Source of the DNA: Pseudomonadota bacterium
GTDB taxonomy: Bacteria; Pseudomonadota; Alphaproteobacteria; Acetobacterales; Acetobacteraceae
Length of the DNA stretch: 64,000 nucleotides
Direction of reading: 5' to 3'
Assembly (NCBI GenBank): GCA_021826225.1
Contig: JAKBAV010000001.1
Location: forward strand, 40,064-104,063
Shown here: positions 16,864 through 26,231 of the stretch, one piece after another
How the letters are laid out: each line of letters begins with the position of its first letter
How positions within the stretch are numbered: the stretch's first letter is position 1
Notes under the pieces: model-generated
The model's database searches: none
Told to the model about the DNA's origin: nothing
What the model saw: only the letters and a program-made list of their open reading frames with translations
Position numbers and translations under genes: made by a program

Positions 16864-17523
16864 ATGAACGCCCCGCATTTCAAGCTCGACGATCTCCCGG
16901 AGCAATTTCCGGTCTTTCCCCTGGGCGGCGCCTTGCTGCTTCCCGGCGGCCATCTGCCGCTCAACATCTTCGAGCCGCGCTACCTCGCCATGGTCGATGA
17001 CGCGCTGGGGCAGGGGCGCTATTTCGGCATGGTGCAACCCGATAAGCGGCTGGCGCGCGGTGAGACCGGCCCCGGCCTGTACCGCATAGGCTGTCTCGGC
17101 CGCATCACCTCTTTCGCCGAGACCGATGACGGGCGCTATCTCATCACCCTCACTGGAATCATCCGCTTCACCATCGCCGAAGAGGTCGAGATGCAGCGCG
17201 GCTACCGTCGTGTCGCCGCCGGCCTGGCCGGTTTTGCCGCCGATCTGCGCTCCCCTGCCGGTATCCTGCCCTTCCCGCGCCAGATCCTGCTCGACAGCCT
17301 GCGCCGCTATTTCGCCACGGCCGGGGCGGAAGCCAATTGGGACGCCATTGCCGACATGGCGGATCCCGCTCTGGTCACCTCACTCTGCATGGCCTGCCCG
17401 TTCAGTACCGAGGAGAAACAGGCGCTGCTTGAAGCCCGCGATCTGACCGCCCGCGCTCAGGCGCTGCACGCGCTGCTGGAGATCGATTCGCTGGGTGATG
17501 ACTCGCCCGAGCCCCAGGCCTGA
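16864..17523 (+). CDS. LON N-terminal (substrate-binding) domain protein
   Basis: The 219-residue protein resembles the isolated N-terminal domain of Lon protease (PFF-like opening [20 protein letters not shown], then [10 protein letters not shown]). It has no ATPase or protease domain. Family members are common in alphaproteobacteria next to a thioredoxin/TPR gene; the exact role is unknown, with protein quality control a fair inference. The start ATG follows the cnoX stop with no gap. Confidence 0.85.
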   Translation: MNAPHFKLDDLPEQFPVFPLGGALLLPGGHLPLNIFEPRYLAMVDDALGQGRYFGMVQPDKRLARGETGPGLYRIGCLGRITSFAETDDGRYLITLTGIIRFTIAEEVEMQRGYRRVAAGLAGFAADLRSPAGILPFPRQILLDSLRRYFATAGAEANWDAIADMADPALVTSLCMACPFSTEEKQALLEARDLTARAQALHALLEIDSLGDDSPEPQA

Positions 17524-17527
17524 AACC

Positions 17528-17713
17528 ATGGATAATACCCAGAAACCCGACCCCCGCCTCCTGGAGATGCTGGTCTGCCCGCTCACCCGCGCGCCGCTGG
17601 TCTACGACCACGCCCGCAACGAGCTAATCTCCGTCAAGGCCGGGCTGGCCTATCCGATTCGCGACGGCATCCCCATTATGCTGGTGGACGAGGCGCGGCC
17701 GCTCGAAACGTGA
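17528..17713 (+). CDS. Trm112 family protein (YcaR/UPF0434)
   Basis: The 61-residue protein has the family pattern [14 protein letters not shown] ... [12 protein letters not shown]. Bacterial Trm112-like proteins are small zinc-ribbon-type proteins; here only one of the usual cysteines is kept (VCPLT), as in many proteobacterial members. ATG 17528 lies 4 bases after the LON-domain stop; the track ORF from 17495 overlaps it needlessly. It ends in a GTGA overlap with the next gene. Function in bacteria is not established. Confidence 0.88.
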   Translation: MDNTQKPDPRLLEMLVCPLTRAPLVYDHARNELISVKAGLAYPIRDGIPIMLVDEARPLET

Positions 17714-18042
17714 GCGCCCCGCTCGGTATCCGCGTGCGGCGGCTGACCCACAGGCTGGAACTCACCTATGAAGATGGCCGCGTCATTTCCCTGCCGGCCG
17801 AGTTGCTGCGTGTGTTTCCACCGGCGTCACCCGGCCAGAGCGGATTAATCGGCGGCAAGCGGCTCGTCAGCCTGGTCGCTGCTGCGCCGGTCGGCACCTA
17901 CGCGCTGCGCCTGCAATTTTCCGACGGTTTCGATAGCGGGATTTATTCCTGGGACCTCCTGGCGGAGCTGGGTCGCGAGCAAAACATAAGGTGGCGACGC
18001 TACCTGCGCCTGCTGGAGGAAGCTGGGCTGGGGCGGGATTGA
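17710..18042 (+). CDS. DUF971 / gamma-butyrobetaine hydroxylase-like N-terminal domain protein
   Basis: The 110-residue protein matches the DUF971 pattern: [21 protein letters not shown], then [21 protein letters not shown]. In some organisms the domain is linked to iron-sulfur cluster handling (it is found in ApbC/Mrp-type proteins and in trimethyllysine/gamma-butyrobetaine hydroxylases, where it binds metal). The GTG start overlaps the stop of the Trm112-like gene. Its own role is unknown. Confidence 0.85.
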   Translation: MSAPLGIRVRRLTHRLELTYEDGRVISLPAELLRVFPPASPGQSGLIGGKRLVSLVAAAPVGTYALRLQFSDGFDSGIYSWDLLAELGREQNIRWRRYLRLLEEAGLGRD

Positions 18043-18044
18043 GC

Positions 18045-19499
18045 ATGGCGGAGCATCAGACTGAAACCGCGCCTACCGAGGACACCGAGCCGGCATGGAG
18101 CAATGCGCGCATGCGGCTGACCGCCGTCATCGTCGCCTCGGCGCTGTTCATGCAGAGCCTCGACTCCACCATCATCGCCACCGCTCTGCCCGCCATGGCG
18201 CGCAGTTTTCATACCGTACCGCTGCATATGAGCGTGGCACTCACCTCCTATCTCATCGCGCTCGCCGTGTTCATCCCCGCCTCCGGCTGGGTGGCGGACC
18301 GCTTCGGCGCCCGCCAGGTGTTCCGTGCCGCCATCGTGGTGTTCACCATCGGCTCGGTATTATGCGGCATCGCCCCCAGCCTGCCCGTACTGGTGGGCTC
18401 GCGCGTGCTGCAGGGCATGGGCGGCGCCATGATGGTGCCGGTCGGCCGGCTGGTGCTCATGCGCTCCATCTCGCATTCCCAAATGGTCTCGGCCATGTCC
18501 TGGCTCACCGTGCCAGCGCTGCTCGGCCCTGTCATCGGGCCGCCGCTCGGCGGCTTCATCGTCTCCTTCGCGACCTGGCGCTGGGTGTTCGACATCAACG
18601 TACCCATCGGCATCATCGGCACTATCGCCGTCAGCCTGTACATCCAGGATGTACGCGAGGAAGGCCAGGGCGGCCGGCTGGATGCCTGGGGGCTGCTACT
18701 CTCGGGCTTCGCCATGGCCCTGCTGATGATGGCGTTCGAGACCACGGGGCGGGATCTGGTGCCTGTAAGCTGGACCGCCAGTGCCTACGCCGCCGGCTTC
18801 GCCGCCTGCGCGCTGTACTGGCGGCACGCGCGGCGCCACCCGCATCCGGTCATCGACCTCACCCTCTTCGCCATTACCAACTTCGCCATCCCGGCGTTGG
18901 CGGGCTCGCTGTTCCGCATCGCCGTGGGTGCGCTGCCGTTCCTGCTGCCGCTGATGCTACAGCTTGATTTCGGCTTCACCCCCCTGGCCAGCGGGCTCGT
19001 CACCTTCACCGCCGCGGCCGGGGCGATGTTGATGAAGCCGGCGGCCCCGCCGCTGCTCGCCCGCTTCGGCTTCCGCAACGTGCTGGTCTGGAACGGTGTT
19101 TTCGCCGCCTTGGCCATGAGCCTGTGTGCCGCCTTCGAAAAGACCTGGCCCTCGATTGTCATGAACCTCATCCTCTTCGCCGGCGGCTTCCTGCGCTCTT
19201 TGCAGTTCACCGCCTTTAACGTCATCGCCTATGGCGAAATTCCACGCGCCCGCATGTCGGCGGCCACCAGCCTGTACTCCACCATCCAGCAGCTCTCCCT
19301 CACCCTGGGCATCGTGGTCGGCGCCACCACGCTCGATATCGCTTCCCGGCTGCACCACCACACCCAGGCGACCAAGGCCGATTACGCCCTGGCCTTTATC
19401 GTGGTCAGCTTCATCGCCCTGCTGGCGAGCCCATTCTGCGCCCGGCTGGACCGCCATGCCGGCGAGAGCATGAGCGGCCATCACGCGGCGGAGCCATGA
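18045..19499 (+). CDS. MFS drug exporter, DHA2 (14-TM) family
   Basis: The 484-residue inner-membrane protein has about 14 hydrophobic segments. Motif A-like sequence (GWVADRFGARQVF) and the motif C region (GPVIGPPLGGFI) mark it as a proton-driven multidrug exporter of the EmrB/QacA type. The leading segment LDSTIIATALPAMARSF is typical for DHA2. ATG 18045 is just after the DUF971 stop. No EmrA-like fusion protein is adjacent, so it may act alone. Substrate unknown. Confidence 0.9.
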   Translation: MAEHQTETAPTEDTEPAWSNARMRLTAVIVASALFMQSLDSTIIATALPAMARSFHTVPLHMSVALTSYLIALAVFIPASGWVADRFGARQVFRAAIVVFTIGSVLCGIAPSLPVLVGSRVLQGMGGAMMVPVGRLVLMRSISHSQMVSAMSWLTVPALLGPVIGPPLGGFIVSFATWRWVFDINVPIGIIGTIAVSLYIQDVREEGQGGRLDAWGLLLSGFAMALLMMAFETTGRDLVPVSWTASAYAAGFAACALYWRHARRHPHPVIDLTLFAITNFAIPALAGSLFRIAVGALPFLLPLMLQLDFGFTPLASGLVTFTAAAGAMLMKPAAPPLLARFGFRNVLVWNGVFAALAMSLCAAFEKTWPSIVMNLILFAGGFLRSLQFTAFNVIAYGEIPRARMSAATSLYSTIQQLSLTLGIVVGATTLDIASRLHHHTQATKADYALAFIVVSFIALLASPFCARLDRHAGESMSGHHAAEP

Positions 19500-19614
19500 C
19501 AAATTGGCGGGGCCGCCGCGTTAGGCGAGTAGGCCGTTAGCTCCTATAATAGGTTTGTGAACGGCGCTGGGTGAGCCAGAGGCTGGCGATGCCGCCGAGC
19601 GGAGCAGTATAAAC

Positions 19615-21027
19615 TTGGATAGCAACACCCCCGCCCCGGCGCCGCCGCGTCCGAAAACATCCCGCGCGGCGCGCCTCGTCGAAGGGCCGATCACCCGCAC
19701 GCTCATCCTATTCTCACTGCCCATACTGGCGAGCAGTGTGCTGCAATCGTTGAATGCCTCCATCAACGCCGCCTGGATCGGCCATCTGCTCGGCGCCAAC
19801 GCGCTCACCGCCAGCGCTAACGCCAACTCGCTGCTGTTCTTCCTGCTCAGCGTCAGCTTCGGGCTCAGCATGGCCGCAACCATCCTCATCGGTCAGAGCT
19901 TCGGCGCGCGCGACATGGTCATGGCCAAGCGTGTCATGGGCACCTCCTTCATGTTCTTCGGCGTTTCCTCCGTCATCATCGCGGCGGTGGGTTTCGCGGT
20001 GGCGCCGCATATCCTCAGCGCCATGGACACGCCGGCCTCCGCCGCGCCGCTCGCCGCCGCCTATCTGCGCATCATCTTCACCGCCATACCCGCGATCTTC
20101 ATCTTCACCTTCCTCATGATGGCTTTGCGCGGCGCGGGGGATTCCCGCACCCCCTTCGTCTTCATGGCCATTGCGGCGGTGCTCGATGTCACCCTCAATC
20201 CGCTATTCATCCGTGGCTTCGGCCCGCTGCCCGGGCTCGGCATAGCGGGTTCGGCGCTGGCCACCACCATTGCGCAGTGGCTGGCACTGATCGCCCTGAT
20301 GGGCTGGCTGTATTCGCGCAAGCACGTGCTCTGCATCATGCCCGGCGAGCAGCGCTACCTGCGGTTCGACGGCGCCATTCTGCGCAGCCTGCTCACCAAG
20401 GGCATACCCATGGGCCTGCAGGTCATCGTGGTATCATCCTCGATGATCATGATGATCAGCCTGGTCAACCGCTACGGCTCACTCACCGTCGCGGCCTATG
20501 GCGCCTGCTTCCAGCTCTGGAACTACATCCAGATGCCCGCGCTCTCGATCGGCAGCGCCGTATCCTCGATGACGGCGCAGAATATCGGGGCAGGGCGGTG
20601 GGACCGCGTCGCCCGCATCGCGACCGCGGGCGTTCTCTACAACATCGTGCTTACCCTGGCGCTTATCGCCGCCGTCACCTTCTCAGATAACGCCGCCTTC
20701 GCGCTGTTTCTGGGCCACAACCCCGCCGCCATTGCCATCGCCAAGCACATGCACGCCATCGTGTCCTGGTCTTACATATTATTCGGGATCGCCTTCGTGC
20801 TGGCGAGTGTCATGCGCGCGACCGGCGCCGTTATCGCCCCGCTCCTGATCCTGGTAATCGCCATCTGGGGCATCCGCATCCCCCTTGCCACCCTCCTGTC
20901 CCATACGGGAGTGGATGGCATTCTCTGGGGCTTCCCGGCCGGTTCCTTCGCCTCGATGGTGATGACCTTCGCCTATTACCGCTACGGCCCGTGGCGCCGG
21001 GCGCATATGCTGGCCGCTGGGGCCTGA
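19615..21027 (+). CDS. MATE family efflux transporter
   Basis: The 470-residue protein has about 12 hydrophobic segments in two similar halves, opening with LVEGPITRTLILFSLPILASSVLQSLN, the family-typical N-terminus. MATE proteins expel cationic drugs or metabolites using Na+ or H+. The start is TTG 19615, with GGAG 10 bases upstream; an ATG start in frame is not available nearby. It converges with the molybdenum hydroxylase genes, leaving one base between the two stops. Confidence 0.88.
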   Translation: MDSNTPAPAPPRPKTSRAARLVEGPITRTLILFSLPILASSVLQSLNASINAAWIGHLLGANALTASANANSLLFFLLSVSFGLSMAATILIGQSFGARDMVMAKRVMGTSFMFFGVSSVIIAAVGFAVAPHILSAMDTPASAAPLAAAYLRIIFTAIPAIFIFTFLMMALRGAGDSRTPFVFMAIAAVLDVTLNPLFIRGFGPLPGLGIAGSALATTIAQWLALIALMGWLYSRKHVLCIMPGEQRYLRFDGAILRSLLTKGIPMGLQVIVVSSSMIMMISLVNRYGSLTVAAYGACFQLWNYIQMPALSIGSAVSSMTAQNIGAGRWDRVARIATAGVLYNIVLTLALIAAVTFSDNAAFALFLGHNPAAIAIAKHMHAIVSWSYILFGIAFVLASVMRATGAVIAPLLILVIAIWGIRIPLATLLSHTGVDGILWGFPAGSFASMVMTFAYYRYGPWRRAHMLAAGA

Positions 21028-21028
21028 T

Positions 21029-23734
21029 CTATTCCAGGCGCTCCCCGGTGAGCTTGGCGGTGCCGAACATGCCCATCTTCACCTTGCCGCTGATGCTGTC
21101 GCCCTCCACCACCAGATCATATTTCAGCGTCAGTGACACCGGCTTGGTCACCTTCATCTCCCATTTCAGCCGGTTGCCCTCGATGCTTCCGGCGAAATCC
21201 TGGTTACCCTGATCACTGAGCAGCGTGCCGGTCAGCGTCGTACCCTCGGTCGCCAAACGCCCTTTCATCTCCTGCCCGCCCATCGGGCTTGCCATCACCA
21301 TCTTCCACAGCCCATCCACGCGCGCGGGTGCGGCAGGCGGCGCCGGTGCAGCGACCGGCGCCGGCGCCACCTCGGTCACGACAGGTGCCACCGGCGCCGG
21401 CGCATGCGCGACAGATGTCATCGAGCGCCCCTCGATTACCTCCAGCAGCCGGGTCGGTGTCAGCGGCAATGTCAGCGGCACCTCGCCAAACGGGCTCAAC
21501 GCATCGGCAATCGCGTTGAACAAGGTCGGCGGCCCGATGATTGCCCCGCCTTCACCCACGCCGCGAAACCCGCCTTCGGATTGCGACGGCGTGCTGGCAT
21601 GGACATATTCGAAATCCGGCACATCCGAGATGGCCGGCAGCAGGTAATCCTTGAACGTCACGGCAATCGGATTGCCGCGCGCATCGTAGCCAGCCTCCTC
21701 CAGCAGCACCATGCCGATGGCCTGCGCCAACCCGCCCGCGATCTGCCCCTCGACCACCGCCGGGTTGATTACATTGCCGCAATCCTCGCTGGAAATCCAA
21801 CGCAGAATCTTCACGAACCCGGTCTCGATATCGACCTCGACGATGCAGCCATGCGCCGCGCTGGTAAAGGTCATCGGCGGCGGGGTGTAGCGATACTGCG
21901 CCTCCAGCCCGGCTTCAAAGCCTGGTGGCAGCCGCGCCGGCTCGCCATAGGCGATCTCGGCAATCTGCCGCAAGGAGCGCGTCATCTCCGGCGAACCAGC
22001 GACATGGATCACGCCGCCCTCCAGGCTGACATCCTCGACATTGGCATTCAGCAGATGTGCTGCCAGGGTTTTGACCTTTTGCTGCAGCAGCCCCGCCGCT
22101 TTCAGCGAGGCGCCGCCGCCGATCACCCCCTGGCGGCTACCGGCGGCACCAGGGCCGAAACCGCCATGCGCGCTGTCGCCCTCGAACACCGTCACATCCT
22201 CGTAAGGCACGCCCAGCCGGTCGGCGATGACCTGCGCCATCGTCGTCTGCGTGCCATGGCCCTGGCTATGCGTGCTCATCGTCGCCGTCACCTTGCCGGT
22301 CGGCTCCACGCGCAACTGTGCCAGCTCGCCGGTCATCACCGGCATGGAGCCGGCCGAGCCGGTGGGCTCGATATAGGTGGCGATGCCCAAGCCCAGATGC
22401 CGGCCCTCCTGCCGCGCCGCCGCCTGCTCCCGGCGGAAGGCATCGATATCCAGTACCGTCAGCAGCTTTTCCAGACATTCGGCGGGGGTGATGTCCTCCA
22501 GCGGAATGCCCATCGTCGTCGCGGTCGGCTGGTCCGCCAGCGTAACCAGGTTGCGCCGCCGGATCTCGACCGGATCGATACCGAGCTGCCGCGCCGCGAT
22601 ATCCAGCATCGCCTCGCGGATCAGCGATTCCAGCGCCCACGGGCCGCGATACGCCGCCAGCCCAACCGTGTTGGAATACCAGCCCTGGGTATAAAAACTG
22701 TAATAAGGAATTTTATAGGCCGCCCACATGAACATGTGCACCGCGACATTAGCGTCAGCCCCTTGCGGATAGGCGCCGTTATTGCTGCTGTATTCCCCCC
22801 GCGCGGCAAGCAGTTTGCCCTGTCCGTCAAAACCCACGCGCATGGTCATTTCCTGCTCGCGCGCCTGATTGGCGGAGATCAGGTTCTCCAGCCGGTCCTC
22901 GATCCATTTCAGCGGCCGCCCCAGCAGCAGCGCCGCCGCTATCACCGCCAACTCCTCTCGCCATGGCGTGTTCTTGAGCCCGAACGAGCCGCCGACATCC
23001 TTGGCCAGCACGCGGATGCTGTATTCGGGCATGCCCAGCGCTATGGTCAGGTAGCGCGCGATCATATGCGGGCTCTGGCAGGTGATATGCACCAGCAACT
23101 CCCCGGCACCCTGCTTGCTCACCACGATGCCGCGCGTCTCCATCGGCGATTGCGAGATGCGCTGGTGAATGACGGTTCGGTTGATCAGGTGCGCCGCTCC
23201 CGCCAGCAGCGCCTCGCCATCCTCATCCTCATCGAGCCCCATGGCGGCGGACACGTTGGATTCAGTGCCGGGATGCACGAGCGCGCCATTCCGCGCATCG
23301 GCCAGGCTGACGACCGGGTCTTCCTCCTCATAATCCACAGTCACCACGCTGGCGGCATCCTCGGCGAGATAACGGTCATCGGCGACGATCAGCACCACCG
23401 GATCGCCGGCATAGGCGACGTGATCGGTCGCCAGCAGCGGAACCTCGACCTCGCTCGGGGTGAGGAAGAAGCTCAGCGGCGTGACCTTGATCTTCGCCAG
23501 ATCGGCGGCGGTATAAACCGCATGCACCCCCGGCATGCCGCGCGCCACAGAGAGGTCGATGCCAGTAATTTTCCCGCGCGCGATGGGAGAGCGCACGAAG
23601 GCCACATGCAGCATGCCGGGGAACGAAATATCATCGACAAACGTGCCCCGCCCGGTCAGCAAACGCGGGTCTTCCTTGCGCGGCATACGCTGGCCGATGA
23701 AGCGTCCGGCGGCAATTGGCGTGGTCTCGTTCAT
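21029..23734 (-). CDS. Molybdenum hydroxylase large (Mo-binding) subunit with C-terminal fused domain
   Basis: The 901-residue protein belongs to the xanthine dehydrogenase/CoxL family: an N-terminal hammerhead domain (GRGTFVDDI), GGSFGLKN, the QGHGTQTT region and the catalytic Glu in RGVGEGGAI (about 720). The active-site loop reads AYRGPWALES near 360, not AYRCSFR of form I CO dehydrogenase nor AYRGAGR of form II, so CO oxidation is unlikely; an aldehyde or heterocycle hydroxylase is more probable. After an Ala/Pro linker (about 775-808) there is an added domain of about 90 residues starting DGLWKMVMASPMGG, predicted beta-rich. It overlaps the small subunit start by 4 bases. Confidence 0.88.
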   Translation of the reverse strand: MNETTPIAAGRFIGQRMPRKEDPRLLTGRGTFVDDISFPGMLHVAFVRSPIARGKITGIDLSVARGMPGVHAVYTAADLAKIKVTPLSFFLTPSEVEVPLLATDHVAYAGDPVVLIVADDRYLAEDAASVVTVDYEEEDPVVSLADARNGALVHPGTESNVSAAMGLDEDEDGEALLAGAAHLINRTVIHQRISQSPMETRGIVVSKQGAGELLVHITCQSPHMIARYLTIALGMPEYSIRVLAKDVGGSFGLKNTPWREELAVIAAALLLGRPLKWIEDRLENLISANQAREQEMTMRVGFDGQGKLLAARGEYSSNNGAYPQGADANVAVHMFMWAAYKIPYYSFYTQGWYSNTVGLAAYRGPWALESLIREAMLDIAARQLGIDPVEIRRRNLVTLADQPTATTMGIPLEDITPAECLEKLLTVLDIDAFRREQAAARQEGRHLGLGIATYIEPTGSAGSMPVMTGELAQLRVEPTGKVTATMSTHSQGHGTQTTMAQVIADRLGVPYEDVTVFEGDSAHGGFGPGAAGSRQGVIGGGASLKAAGLLQQKVKTLAAHLLNANVEDVSLEGGVIHVAGSPEMTRSLRQIAEIAYGEPARLPPGFEAGLEAQYRYTPPPMTFTSAAHGCIVEVDIETGFVKILRWISSEDCGNVINPAVVEGQIAGGLAQAIGMVLLEEAGYDARGNPIAVTFKDYLLPAISDVPDFEYVHASTPSQSEGGFRGVGEGGAIIGPPTLFNAIADALSPFGEVPLTLPLTPTRLLEVIEGRSMTSVAHAPAPVAPVVTEVAPAPVAAPAPPAAPARVDGLWKMVMASPMGGQEMKGRLATEGTTLTGTLLSDQGNQDFAGSIEGNRLKWEMKVTKPVSLTLKYDLVVEGDSISGKVKMGMFGTAKLTGERLE

Positions 23735-24216
23735 GCGCGCTCTCCCGTTGCTTCACCAGCCAGGCGACGGATCGCGCGGCGAATACCCTGATAGCCGGTG
23801 CAGCGGCAGATATGGCCGGACATGGCGGCCAGCAGCGCTGCCTCGCTGGGTTTCTCCGGCACATCGGTCAGCGTCGCCAACGTGATGACCACCCCCGGCG
23901 TGCAAAAGCCGCATTGTAGTGCGAACTCATCCTGCATGGCCTGCTGCACGGGGTGCAGCGTGCCATCGGCCGCCGCCAGACCCTCAACCGTCGTCACCGT
24001 GCAGCCGTCGGCCTGCACCGCCAGCATCAGGCAGGAACGCACCGCCTGGCCATCCACCCGTACGGTACAGGCGCCGCATACGCCATGCTCGCAGCCCACA
24101 TGCACGCCGGTGCAGCCGGCATCCTGGCGTAAATAGTCGCATAACGTCCGCCGCCCTTCCGCGGCCCCGCGATGGCTATGGCCGTTGAGAACCATTTCGA
24201 TTTTATGCTCGCTCAT
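23731..24216 (-). CDS. Molybdenum hydroxylase [2Fe-2S] small subunit
   Basis: The 161-residue protein has the plant-type [2Fe-2S] site CEHGVCGAC plus a distal Cys (VRSC) and the second cluster CGFCTPG ... CRCTGYQGI. It passes electrons from the molybdenum site to the FAD subunit. It lies between the M and L subunit genes and overlaps both by 4 bases, so the three form one translationally coupled unit. Confidence 0.93.
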   Translation of the reverse strand: MSEHKIEMVLNGHSHRGAAEGRRTLCDYLRQDAGCTGVHVGCEHGVCGACTVRVDGQAVRSCLMLAVQADGCTVTTVEGLAAADGTLHPVQQAMQDEFALQCGFCTPGVVITLATLTDVPEKPSEAALLAAMSGHICRCTGYQGIRRAIRRLAGEATGERA

Positions 24217-25082
24217 CCTGCCTGCCTCACGTTCAGGGCCTCGGTCAGGGTCCGGGCAAAAATGCGCCGCCCCACCGTCCGCCGGTATTCCGCACTCGCA
24301 TGGTGATCATCAAAGGGCGCCGTGTCCGCCACCGCCAGTTCGGCGAGGCCCCGGCCATCCAGCCGCGCGATATCCTGCCCGAGCAAAGCCGCCTCGGCCT
24401 GGCGTGCCCTGATAGGCGTCGGCCCCATGCCGAACCAGGCGAGTCCGGCGCGCGCTATGCGGCCATTTTCCACCACCACGGTGCCCACCAGCCCAACCAG
24501 GGCGAAATCCCCCGGCCGCTGCGCTATTTCCCGAAAGATCGTGATGCTGTCCACGGGCCAGGCGGGATAGGATATTTCCGTGAGCAGTTCATCGGGTTCC
24601 AGCACGGTGGCATAGGGGCCGAGATACATATCCTCGGCCTTGATGGTCCTGCTGCCGCGGACGGAACGCAGCGTCACCGACGCGCCCAACGCCACGGCCG
24701 CCGCCGGCATTTCGGCCGCCGGCTCACCGAGCGCGATAGAGCCGCCGATCGTGCCGCGATTGCGTGTCTGATGATGCCCGACATGGCGCGCGGCGGTTAC
24801 CAGCATGGGCAGCGCGCGGGCCAGCGCCGCATCGGCGATCACCTCATTCTGCCGCGTCATGGGGCCGATCCGCGTTCCCTCCGGACCCGTCACGATGCCT
24901 TTCAGCACGGCGATGCGGTTGATATCGACCATGATGAAAGGCTGACTCATGCGCAACGCCAGGAGCGGCATCAGCGTCTGCCCACCGGCCAGCACCTGCG
25001 CCCCGCCACCGGCTTCCGCCAGCACGGCGCAGGCCTCTTCGATGGTGTCCGGCCGCACGTAATCGAAAGGTGCCGGCTTCAT
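24213..25082 (-). CDS. Molybdenum hydroxylase FAD-binding medium subunit
   Basis: The 289-residue protein is of the CoxM/FAD-binding family: AGGQTLMPLLALR (FAD loop), HHQTRNRGTIGGSIALGEPAAEMP (second FAD motif). The track ORF extends to 25292 but the family start is ATG 25082 (MKPAPFDY), which overlaps the CoxG-like stop. It accepts electrons from the 2Fe-2S subunit and passes them to the respiratory chain or another acceptor. Confidence 0.92.
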   Translation of the reverse strand: MKPAPFDYVRPDTIEEACAVLAEAGGGAQVLAGGQTLMPLLALRMSQPFIMVDINRIAVLKGIVTGPEGTRIGPMTRQNEVIADAALARALPMLVTAARHVGHHQTRNRGTIGGSIALGEPAAEMPAAAVALGASVTLRSVRGSRTIKAEDMYLGPYATVLEPDELLTEISYPAWPVDSITIFREIAQRPGDFALVGLVGTVVVENGRIARAGLAWFGMGPTPIRARQAEAALLGQDIARLDGRGLAELAVADTAPFDDHHASAEYRRTVGRRIFARTLTEALNVRQAG

Positions 25083-25819
25083 TGCCCGGCTCCGGCCAGC
25101 AGCCGCGCCAGCAGCGCCGGGTCCAGCATCACCACGGGTGTGGCCGCGCGGCGGCCGAGTTCCAGCCCGGCATACCCCGTCACCAGCACCAGCAGGCCGA
25201 TGGCCAGCCCCATCCCGTCCGAACCAACCCCGCCAAACCCGCGCCCGGCCAAAAACCCGACAAAACCCGCCACCACCAGGGCCAGAATCCACGCTATCGG
25301 CACACCACTCGCGGGCGCCCGCGCAGGTGCCGCAGCCGTCGGCGGGCCTGCCGCCGCCTGTACCGGCGCGGCTACGGCCGCCCCGCTCACCACGCCGCCG
25401 AATTTGGTAAAAAACAGTCCAGCGAGCCGCTTCGCCGTGCTGTCGATGATCGGGCCGCCCAGCTGCGCCAGCCGCCCGCCGACCTGCGCCTCAACCTCAT
25501 AGCTCAGCCGCGTGCCGCCATTATCATCGGCCAGCCGCACCTTCGCCCCGCCTTTCGCGTGTCCTACCGTGCCGCCCTGGCCCTCGCCGGTAATGGTATA
25601 GCCATTCGGCGCATCGACATCGGAAAAGCTGACCACGCCGTTGAAGCGCGCCCCGATCGGCCCGATCTTCACCTCGACCGTGGCGCGCAGCCTTCCATCC
25701 GGCTCGCGCTCCAGCGCCTGGCATCCCGGAATACATTGCCGCAGCACGGCGGGGTCGTTGAGCGCCTGCCAGACTTTTGCCCGCGGCGCGGCAATCCGTT
25801 CTTCTCCGGTCATCTGCAT
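25079..25819 (-). CDS. CoxG-like SRPBCC protein with membrane tail
   Basis: The 246-residue protein has an N-terminal SRPBCC/CoxG domain (residues 1-150, with LNDPAVLRQCIPGC). An Ala/Pro linker follows, then two hydrophobic segments (IAWILALVVAGFVGFLAG, MGLAIGLLVLVTGYAG). CoxG anchors CO dehydrogenase-type enzymes to the membrane. Here it is the first gene of the four-gene - strand unit and shares an overlap with the M gene. A 64-base divergent gap separates it from the XdhC-like gene. Confidence 0.88.
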   Translation of the reverse strand: MQMTGEERIAAPRAKVWQALNDPAVLRQCIPGCQALEREPDGRLRATVEVKIGPIGARFNGVVSFSDVDAPNGYTITGEGQGGTVGHAKGGAKVRLADDNGGTRLSYEVEAQVGGRLAQLGGPIIDSTAKRLAGLFFTKFGGVVSGAAVAAPVQAAAGPPTAAAPARAPASGVPIAWILALVVAGFVGFLAGRGFGGVGSDGMGLAIGLLVLVTGYAGLELGRRAATPVVMLDPALLARLLAGAGQ

Positions 25820-25883
25820 GTGGCACGTCCCCTTACGTTATCTCTCTGGAGTTTTGCGCCACGGTATACCATAACCGCAACCG

Positions 25884-26231
25884 ATGGCGAATAATTCATC
25901 CCCCTCGCGATACGCTGCCCCACCGGATGCGCTCAGCCTCGCGGTGGAATGGCATGAGGCCGGGGAGGTGGTCGCCATCGCTACCGTTACCAGCACCTGG
26001 GGCAGCTCGCCATGCCCGCCCGGCAGCCGCATGGTGGTAACGAAATCCGGCCGCATCGCGGGCTCGGTCAGCGGCGGCTGCATTGAGGGCGCGGTGATCC
26101 ACGCCGCCCAGGAGGTCATCGCGTCGGGCCAGCCCGTGCTGCTGGCTTTCGGCGTCACCGATGAGATGGCCTGGGAGGTCGGCCTCGCCTGCGGCGGCAA
26201 GGTGCAAATCTTCGTCGAGCCGGTTTCATGA
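25884..26231 (+). CDS. XdhC/CoxI N-terminal domain protein
   Basis: The 115-residue protein carries the short XdhC_CoxI domain: TVTSTWGSSPCPPGSRMVV, then SGGCIEGAV and CGGKVQIFVEP. XdhC proteins bind molybdenum cofactor, protect it and help its sulfuration before insertion into the apoenzyme. Here the protein is split from the Rossmann part, encoded by the next gene, with an ATGA overlap. It is transcribed divergently from the hydroxylase genes, supporting a shared maturation role. Confidence 0.9.
   Translation: MANNSSPSRYAAPPDALSLAVEWHEAGEVVAIATVTSTWGSSPCPPGSRMVVTKSGRIAGSVSGGCIEGAVIHAAQEVIASGQPVLLAFGVTDEMAWEVGLACGGKVQIFVEPVS

Noticed and set aside
21404-23791. 795-residue ORF on the + strand opposite the Mo hydroxylase large subunit
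   Set aside because: Rich in Arg/His/Gln with no domain; a shadow of the GC-rich coding strand, which carries clear family motifs.
21029-25819. Aerobic CO dehydrogenase operon
   Set aside because: Subunit order and CoxG fit, but the large subunit lacks the AYRCSFR loop needed for the Cu-Mo site.
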